Positions 55,785 through 64,000 of a stretch of 64,000 nucleotides of DNA are shown here, piece after piece (positions within the stretch are counted from its first letter, which is position 1; each line of letters begins with the position of its first letter). This DNA is from Areca catechu (lineage: Eukaryota > Streptophyta > Magnoliopsida > Arecales > Arecaceae): the NCBI GenBank assembly GCA_021397845.1, contig CM038044.1, positions 43,324,354-43,388,353 of the forward strand, in the 5' to 3' direction. The notes under the pieces were generated by a model that ran no database searches, was not told where the DNA came from, and worked only from the letters and a program-made list of their open reading frames with translations. Position numbers and translations under genes: made by a program.

Positions 55785-55796
55785 TAGTATCAGAGC
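55785..55796 (+). other. Copia-3 primer binding site (tRNA-iMet)
   Basis: TAGTATCAGAGC has one mismatch from the consensus and lies one base after the LTR end, as in Copia-2. Confidence 0.87.
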
Positions 55797-57442
55797 CCCA
55801 AGTTCTTAATATGATTTGATTAGATGTAGATCTGAATCTTGATCTAAGTAATTGCTTTAGATTGGGTTGATTACTATGGCCATCCAATCATTGGATAGAA
55901 GTAGGATTAAAAGGCCCTCTCTTCATATTCAATAGGATATCTTATGGTGTCTACGGGTGCCACTTGTGATTATATCCCATGAGCAAGTAAGATGAAAGGA
56001 TATTTTTATTGAAATTATTTTGATAATTTAGATCTGATTTTTAGTATTTTAATCTTGAATATTTTGCTGTTATAAATCTAAATTTAAGTTATTTACATCA
56101 GGTTTTACATTTAGAACATAAATTGTAAACTTAATTTCAATAATTGCACTAAAACATATAGTCTAGATCTAAAATTATTTTATTTGTATATGATACATAT
56201 AAAATATTTAGATATGATTTTAGTAAATTAAATCATATTAATTACTAAAAATAAGAGTTGATTAGATTTAGAATATTGAATTAAAGATCAAAAGTCAATT
56301 AATAAAACTTGGAGTTTGAGATAGCTCGAATTAGGTTAAATAATTGGATTAGACCTAGGGTTAGAATTTAATTAATATGGACTTTAGAGAATTTGATTTA
56401 AACCAACCAAAAATTTATTAGGTTTAGGTCAAGAAGTCTCTAGATTAATTCTATAATGATTGGTTGATCAAGTCCATATTATCAAATGGACCTGATTTTG
56501 GATTAGTGGTTAGACCCGAGTCCCTAGTCTAGTCTAATCAAAATTGATAAACCAATTAGTGTCTAAGGCAAGTTTGGCATCTGATCATGGTCATTAATTG
56601 GAAATATCTCTTACCTGGCCAACTCTATTGGTATCTAAGGAAAGAGGTTAATGGCAGAACCCTCCCACGATCTCACTTACCTAGCTAATTTGGTCAATCA
56701 GATTTTGATTAGATAGTTCATCGATTCAAGCAAACCCATGCCATAAAGAAGATCAGTTTAACAGATCTAGATGTCTTGGACTAATGTGATTTGAGAAGTT
56801 AGTGGGAAGATTGTTGATTAGTTCATGTTTTCTCTTTTCTCTAATTAAATCCTCAAAAATTATTAGATCCCTTAAGTAACAAAATTATGGTGATAATTGA
56901 GTTATAGCCTCTCATTTAAAGAGTAGTAATAAGTTTAATAGTTAAGATGATCATTGAAGGTCCAAAAATTTGGTGCTCATCTAGTTATTGAAATTATTAT
57001 TCATTTTATGATGACTTAGTCGCTTCTTTCTAAATGATGGTCAGGTTGGCCGGCTAAAGTCAGGCTTAGACATCATTGGCTAGAAGCACTCAGTCTTGTC
57101 ATGTTAATGGTTGGACCTAACTAAGACCTAACTAAGACTTCCAGTGATAGCCTAAAGGCTTACTAATTAGTTCTTAGGGCAAAATTATTATCAAAGTTTT
57201 TTTGGAGAAATAATTGTTTAAAAACATATCTTTAGATGCACATGGGTAAGCCGGCCAAAGTCGGGCTCATGTGTAGTCTATTGAATTCTGGTACCTACTA
57301 AAGAATTGGTGTAATTCCTCAAATTGAAGGTAGAGACTATCAATTTGATCAAACTTGTAGGAGAACTTTTAGACTAAAGTTCAAGTCTCTAGGATTAAAT
57401 GATTCAAATACTAATTAGGTTTTGTTCTCTTTTTAGATAAAT
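55797..57442 (+). other. Copia-3 untranslated leader
   Basis: This is homologous to the other copia leaders, with the paired motif at 57050-57070 (ggccggctaaagtcaggctt) and 57249-57271 (agccggccaaagtcgggctc). No gene is seen. Confidence 0.78.
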
Positions 57443-58330
57443 ATGGCCACCTCTTTGTCACTCTATTCATTGCTAAACAATGAAAAATTAACGGAACCCA
57501 ATTTCGATAGCGGTATCAAAAGCTGAAAATAGTCTTGGAGCATGAATGGATTTTGTATGTACTGACAAATCCGACACCTGAGGAGCCTACTCAGAATTCT
57601 CATGGTGCGATATGAGACACGTACTAGAAGTGGCTTAGTGACCAAACTATGGTCTATTATATTATACAGGCATCCATGAATGATGAATTGAATCATAAAT
57701 TTAAATATGCTTGGCCGGAGGATATACTTCAAGTGTTAAAATTATCCTTAGATACTCTCGATGATGTTAAAAGGTGCAAAACATCTTGTACTATTTTTAA
57801 TACTAGAATGAGGGAAGGGGCATCAGTCACTAATCATATATTATACATTATCGAACTGATTAAGCACCTAAGCAAACTTGGGTTCCCCTACATGAATAGC
57901 TAGGAAAAGATGCGATCCTCAATTCTTTATTAAAGTCCTACATAGGTTTCCTTGATCATTATAAAATGACTAGGCCTGCTATAAACTACCATAGTCTGTT
58001 GGGGTTGCTAGATCTATGAGAAGGATCATCAGCTCCATAAGCGGTTGGTGAATGTAGTGGAAGATTTGATAAAGAATCATCCCTTTAAGAAAGGGAAGAA
58101 GAAAAATAAGAAAATGGTGCAAAGTACTCTGGTGACTAAGCCAAGTTAGACCAAGAAGTTTGAGACTGACCAGACTCAAGTTGAATACTTCTATTATAAG
58201 AAGCAGGAATGCTAGAAGAGGAACTATCCTCTTTACATTACCTCGCTCGACTCGAAAAGGCCAAGGAAGATTAAAAACCAACAAGGTATTATTGGATAAG
58301 GTATTTATATGATAACAACTTGTAATTTTT
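57443..58330 (+). pseudogene. Copia-3 gag (heavily broken)
   Basis: It starts MATSLSLYSLLNNEKL at 57443 and loses a base near 57511, where the relatives read DSWYRK. The capsid segment 57649-57903 (ASMNDELNHKFKYAWPEDIL to KLGFP) is open. The zinc knuckle near 58190 reads YFYYKKQEC, so its first two Cys are Tyr and it is dead. Several stops follow. Decay is visibly greater than in Copia-1 and Copia-2. Confidence 0.87.
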
Positions 58331-60554
58331 TATTTGTGATATTACTGCCTAAGTATTAGATGCTGGAAACCCTATTAATATTTGTAATTTGTTGTAGAGG
58401 CTTCAGGTCATTAGAAGATTCGAAGATGACAAGAAATTCTTGAATGTTGAAGATGGAAGATCTATTCTAGTTCTAGCTATAAGAATAGTTAAGCTTATTT
58501 TGATTCTAATATCATTATTTTAAGTGATTGTCACTATTGTCATAATTTTCTATTGAATGTAATCTCTATAGGCCTTAGCCAAATATATTTATCATTTATT
58601 AATAAAAGATAATTATTGTGATATCATTTTGAATAGTATTACTGTAATACATGGACAATTGAAGAATGATATTTATATATTATCACAATCTATGAATGTA
58701 ATATACATGTCCAACAAATATCTTATAATAGAAAATATGTATGATGTCTACTTGTGGCATTGTAGGCTAAGTCATATTAACAATAATAGGATGAATAGGT
58801 TATCGAAAGAGGGAATCCTCGAAGTCAATAATTTTAAATCATTGCTGACCTACAAATCATGTCTTCTTGGAAAGATAACCGCGTCACCTTTTACTGAAAA
58901 GGGTGAAGAGCCACTAAAATTTTGAGTCTAATATATACTAATGTATGTGGACCCATGAACACTTCAGCCATAGGTGGATATCAATACTTCATCACGTTTA
59001 TTGATGACCTATCAAGGTATGGGTACATCTACTTAATAAGACATAAGTCTGAGTTATTTGAGATATTCAAACGATTTCATAATGAAGTAGAAAAATAAAT
59101 AGGCAAGTATATCAAAATCCTTCGATCTGATCGAGGAGGTAAATATCTTACCAGTGAGTTTATAATATATTTAGAAGAGAATGAAATTCTTTCATAATGG
59201 ACACCTCCCGAGATACCTCAATATAATGGAGAGACTGAAAGGAGGAATCAAATCCTATTAGATATGGTTTAGTCCATGATGGGGTTTGCGAGTCTACCTA
59301 TTTCTTTCTAGGGATAGGTACTTGAGTTGGCTCGTTACATTTTAAATAGAGATCCTAGCAAGTCTGTAAACAAAATGCTACATGAAATATGGATAGGTGT
59401 AAGCTAGTATGCTCACACCTTAGGGTTTGGGATGTCTAGCTTATGTTAAATATTTGAAATTAGACAAGCTTGGACCTAAGTCTTATAGGCATACATTTAT
59501 AGGGTACCCGAAGGAAACTATGGATTGTTTCTTCTACCATACTGATGAATACAAAGTATTTGTTAGTAATAAGATAGTCTTTTTGGAAAAAGAGTTCCTC
59601 GAGTAAGGAACTAATGCCTCTAAAGTTAAACTTGAAGAAGTTTGACAAGTAGAAGAACTGACACAATCAACTGAACTAATTTAATCAGATCTGGAGTCTA
59701 TTATAGAGGCAACCTTAAAGAAATCTAGTAGAGTACTGCATCAACTGGATATATACTATAATTTCTTGGTCCGGGATGGTGATCTTATTAAACTTGATAA
59801 AAATAGTAAGGATCCGATCACCTACATGGATGCGATGTAAAGTTTTGATTCTGAGAAATGTTTTGAAGCCATGAAATCCAAAACGGAGTCCATGAAATCT
59901 AAAATGGAGTCCATGAAAATTAATGATGTATGGATACTTATTGTCCCACCTAAAGAGATAAAATCTATAGGGTGTAAATAAATTTTCAAAGGAAAAAGGA
60001 TGCAAATAGGATTAAGGAGACCTATAAAGCCCGTCTAGTTGCTAAGGATTATCACCAGCATTATGGTATTGACTATGATGAGATGTTTTCACCTATGCTA
60101 ATGCTCAAGTCCATTCAGATTATACTTGTAATAGTGGCACATCTTGATTTGAGATCTAGCAAATAGATATCAAAATCACTTTTCTAAAAAGAGAGTTGGA
60201 AGAAGAGATGTATATGATACAACCTGAATGGTTCACATCTATAGATAAATCAAAGGTGTACAAGCTTCAAAGATCCATTTATGGATTAAAGCAGGCATCT
60301 TGGAGTTGAAACATGCATTTTGATAAAGTGATCAGAATATATGGCTTTATTAAGAATGAAGAAGAGCCCTACATGTGCAAATGGGCTAATGATTCAGTAA
60401 TTAGATTTATTGTTTTGTATGTAGATGATATTCTCTTAAACGGAAATAACATTCCTACAATACAAGGAATAAAGGTTTGGCTATCATCCAAATTTTTCAT
60501 GAAGGACCTGGAAGAAGCAACCTACATCCTTGGGATGAATATCTATAAGGATAG
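58331..60554 (+). pseudogene. Copia-3 pol, cut by Copia-4
   Basis: The protease site is VLDAGNP (58359-58373 for DAGNP) instead of DTGSP. The GAG-pre-integrase (YLWHCRLSHINNNRMNRL, near 58750) is followed by the integrase core: NVCGPM at 58940 (first Asp lost to Asn), SDRGGKYLTSE at 59130 and TERRNQ at 59232. RT keeps YVDDILLNGNN, with YVDD at 60418-60429, and SIYGLKQASW. Many stops and frameshifts are present throughout. Pol ends at ILGMNIYKD, where the Copia-4 LTR begins (60555). The flank gatag (60550-60554) is its candidate target duplication. Confidence 0.88.
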
Positions 60555-62665
60555 TGTTGGGAATTATGTCCCAAAGCCAATTGCCTAAGCTGTAAGCAGT
60601 TGTGCTCAGTATTGTAATTTGTATATGAATTAATAAAATTTTATTTTGGCGGCTCATCACATTATTCATTTTCCTGTAATGAACTCTATTTATGTTATGA
60701 AATCCTTAGGACTGTACTGACTTCGATATAGAGAGAATATATCGAGTAGTCCTTTAAAAAGGTTCACAACCAAAGGATATATTGTATAGGATAGCAATGT
60801 ATCAAGTGTAGGTTGTTGTGGTTCACATCATTTGGTTATCCTCTTGACCAAAGGAGTGTGGTGACACAGATGTGATCTACAGGTGGGATGTGTGACATCT
60901 CATTGAATGTGACTCCGTGGAGCTCCTTTCTACCAAAGGATTGCTCGTAATTGGATATGGGTATATGTGTCCCTCCGACTTGAGGTCACCATGGTAGCTT
61001 ACAAGCAACTTTCTGTGCTTTGGTGCTGGACTACCCGGATTTTTAATCCGGTGATGGAAGGTTTCTAGGTACAGGCAAGTACTTGCGAAGCAGTGGTGGA
61101 CCAAGATGGAATTGACCTGTCCAAGTTGTTTGGATTGAATGTCTCGCAGTATCTCAATTTAGCAAATCCTCGGTCGGGATAGTCCTAGTGAGGAGTCATT
61201 GGACTTGCAAGGTTGAGATATGTTGTGGATTAACTCAGTTAGGGTTGGCAGTCTAACCCTAGGTCATCTTGAGCATTGGATGTCAAAGGAATGAATTATA
61301 CGGTAACCATATACCAGAGGTTCGATAAATTGCTCTCGCATTTTCGACCTATCCAGATGCCGGGACCCATTGCTAGATGGTATCTTGTGCTGGTACTGGA
61401 AGTGTTCCAGTACTACCATTTAGGTTCGAACCTATGAGGTCACACATCATAGAGGATTTCTTCCTGATCCAGGAGCCGATCAATGATTGGAAATCGTTTC
61501 GGTATTAAGGTTTAACGGTTTGATTGAGCACACATTAGATTTTTTCTGGTCCGTCTGGTCTGATTTGAATTCACTAGGATTGATTAGGATCAACCGGGAA
61601 CTGTTCCTGGCAAACCAGGACTGGATCCAGTTTTCTTATTGATTGGATTTGGTCGGATCGGAATTTGTTGAACCGGTTTTTGGTTTGTTGAACCAGTTTA
61701 AAAGAACTTAGCTTGCTTCTTCACGGTGGTTTTTTTTTAAAACCAGCATTTCAAAGGTTTTAAAACACCGGTTTATTGCTTGTCTACACGGTAATTTTTC
61801 TTCGCTTCCCCTGTTTTTGGTTCTCACGGTATTACCGTGTGTATGGATGTGGACTTCTTTTGGTTTGCCGTATTTCACCGTTTGGATGGGTTTATACAGC
61901 GTGTTGATCGGATGGTGCTTGGGAGTTTTGAACTCGATAATCGCACCGTGTTTTGGAAGGGGACTCTCCATGGTTTTCTCCCGCTCGTCCTCTTCCTTCT
62001 CGGTCGCAGGTTTTCATCGTGTGTTTCTGCCGTTTTGGTAGTGAGGAGATGAAACAGGAGAAGAAATAAAGGCTGTGAGAGACAGAGGAGGGGAGAAACA
62101 GGGCATGCGTCAAGGGAGGAGCAAAGAGTTTTTTGGGCCTTTTGTATTCCTTCCTTGATTTTATGTTCTCCGATGTGTGTGCTTTTGGTGGAGTTTTGTG
62201 CGGTCCTGGAGAAGATCGTGCGTGAGGAACGTGACCTATTTGTTAATTTTTGAAGGACTAGCATTCTTCTGGGAGTTGAATCAACGAGAGCCAGTGGGTG
62301 GATACTCTAAGAGTCAACATTTGGACATATTGAGTGATTGAATCGATCTCTTCTATATTTGATTTGCTGTTGAAGGAGTTCAACCGGTTGTCTTGATTTG
62401 TTGCTGATCTATTTTAAAGACTAAGAAAGTCGGCTTCTTCCTGCTTCGATGAGGTATACTATTAATTTTTGTTATCATATATGCTTAGATCTAGAAATTA
62501 TCATGTTATTTATAATTATTGCACTTGCCTTACATGCCTCTGTATCTATTTTATGTATCATGTTTATGTTAGATTCTGTATATGTTTAAAAAGTTTAATT
62601 ATGCAATACCTATTCCCTAGTATAGCGTGCCTAGGGTAGGCGTCCGGTGCACTAGTTTTCCTTCA
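60555..62665 (+). repeat. Copia-4 5' LTR, complete
   Basis: This 2111-base LTR runs TGTTGGGAATTATGTCC...TTTTCCTTCA and is the only uninterrupted long copia LTR in the window. It is homologous to the two Copia-2 LTR segments. At 61690-61900 it holds several cacggta/taccgtg phrases, including an inverted pair near 61825-61840 (cacggtattaccgtg). Inner ORFs such as 61875-62264 minus have no recognised domain. Confidence 0.9.
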
Positions 62666-62666
62666 G

Positions 62667-62678
62667 TGGTATCAGAGC
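62667..62678 (+). other. Copia-4 primer binding site (tRNA-iMet)
   Basis: A perfect TGGTATCAGAGC lies one base after the LTR end. Confidence 0.93.
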
Positions 62679-64000
62679 GACAGGTTCCTGTGTAGCATAT
62701 CATGATTGCATGTATTATTGGATCTGTATCTAGTTTAGGGATTACTTTTAGAAACCTAGTTGAGACCTTCACCATGGCCGTGTGTCCAGATTAATCAGGG
62801 ATTGAAATCCCTAATTTTCTATGGCACGAGGCGATTCGTCTGTGTTGACCTTTTCAGAAGGATCCTTAAAGGAAATCTATGGTATTAAAAATGTTTGAAT
62901 CCTAATACATGATTATACATTGGCATGTCTTAAATTGTTAAGGATTGCAATATTATAAATGAAATGATAGGACTAGATATGATGCATGAAAGATGTAAAA
63001 GGGTTTTACATGAATTTAATTAAAAATGTTTTAATTAAAAGTCGGCTTATAATCTGACAATTATGAATTGAAAGATTAATTAAATGACAAGCCAGATTAA
63101 GGTTTATGAAACCTAATGTCATTTGAATAAGCCATCCGGGTTAATTGGGTTAGCTGTCTGATTGGGTCCATTTATTGGGTTAGACCTAAGGTTAGTTGAA
63201 TTGGACTTAAGAGAACTAATCAAATGTTGATTAAGGACCTTCTCTTTAGTATCTATCTAATAGTTAGATGTGTTAGTCCATTCTTCTTAAATGGATCTAA
63301 TTAGTGGCTCTGTGGTAAGCCCAAGTTCTTAGGCTGGTCTAATCAAGTCTGGTAAACCGATTGGTGTCTAGGCAGGTTTGGCATTTTTTATCATGGTTGC
63401 ATAAGGCTACCTCTTTCCTGGCCAACTTGGTTGGTGTATAGGAAAGATGGTTAATGGCGGATACTCACTTATGATCTCACCTACCTAGCCAATTCGATCA
63501 ACTAGAACTGATTAGAAGAGCTTATTGATTCGAGTTAACCCATGTCACCCAAGTTGATCAGCATGTCTGATCTTTAGGTGCCCATGGACCAACTTGTTGA
63601 ATTTAATTCAACCCTCCTGAGAATTGATTTGATCAGTGGGAGGTTGATCCATGTTCTTCTCTCTATTCTTCTATCATAATTTAATTAAAATTTTCTAAAA
63701 TTATTAGGTCATGAAAAAGACTAAGTCAATGAGTTGATGGTGTCTTAGCCTCCCATTAAGTGGATTAGTAATGAGTCCTTTAGCTTGGTGTACATTGGCA
63801 GTTCCAAAGAATGGGTGTGCATCCGGTTACTGGGATTACTCTCCCATAGATGATGGTTTAGTGCAACCTTCTTAACGGTCATTAGGTGGGTCGACCAAAG
63901 TCGAGCTTGGTCATTCGTTAGCTAGAAGCATCGGATTTGTCATATTGATGGTTGGACCTAACTAGAGACCTGTAATAAGAGGCCCCAAGGTCGATTGGGG
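62679..64000 (+). other. Copia-4 untranslated leader, cut by window edge
   Basis: This is homologous to 23943-25200, including ccttcaccatgg, the gattggtgtct block (63360) and one copy of the repeated motif (63889-63910). Gag would start about 0.4 kb or more beyond the window if the leader has the same length as in Copia-1. Confidence 0.8.

Noticed and set aside
61875..62264. 129-codon minus-strand ORF
   Set aside because: It is antisense to the U3/R part of the Copia-4 LTR, is Ser/Arg-rich and has no domain.

Overview
This window looks like repeat-rich intergenic DNA from a flowering plant. I found no host gene, tRNA, rRNA or CRISPR array. Almost every base can be assigned to LTR retrotransposons of three kinds: a Ty1/copia family with very long LTRs (about 2.1-2.3 kb), Sirevirus-type Ty1/copia elements carrying an env-like third ORF, and Ty3/gypsy chromoviruses with a chromodomain. 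All use an initiator-Met-tRNA type primer binding site (TGGTATCAGAGC). All coding frames are broken by stops and frameshifts, so these are old copies. The species cannot be named from this sequence.

Layout, left block (1-41610): Copia-1 (+) runs from the window edge to 6045 (LTR, 2-kb leader, gag, truncated pol). Copia-2 (+) starts inside Copia-1's reverse transcriptase at 6046. Its LTR is split by Sire-1 (-, 6246-21947, target duplication gtcct). Sire-1's env-like gene is in turn split by Gypsy-N (-, 10483-14784). Copia-2's leader holds a solo gypsy LTR (25402-26714, duplication ggctc). Copia-2's gag-pol (26822-30616) is cut in RNase H by Sire-2 (+, from 30617).

Right block (41611-64000): a Sirevirus LTR tail (Sire-3, 41611-42219) abuts a gypsy LTR remnant. 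Gypsy-1 (+, 42220-47403) is an internally deleted chromovirus that sits in the pol of Gypsy-2 (+, 47404-51075). Gypsy-2 sits in the gag of Copia-R (-, 51076-54737). Copia-R sits in the LTR of Copia-3 (+, 54738-60554). Copia-4 (+, from 60555 to the right edge) starts inside Copia-3's reverse transcriptase.

No element opened in the left block is closed in the right block, or the reverse. The chimeric Sirevirus LTR junction at 41610/41611 is therefore probably one large deletion, another rearrangement, or an assembly join.

The most interesting signals are regulatory rather than enzymatic. Palindromes with a GTCGAC core are clustered upstream of the TATA box in both Sirevirus LTRs. Family-matched copies lie between pol and the env-like ORF, and a similar cluster lies in the unrelated Copia-1. 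In both Sireviruses a gag TGA is followed after exactly the same spacing by pol in the -1 frame, behind a 3'-splice-like TAG/G. A repeated GGCCAAAGTCGGGCT motif is kept in the copia leaders.
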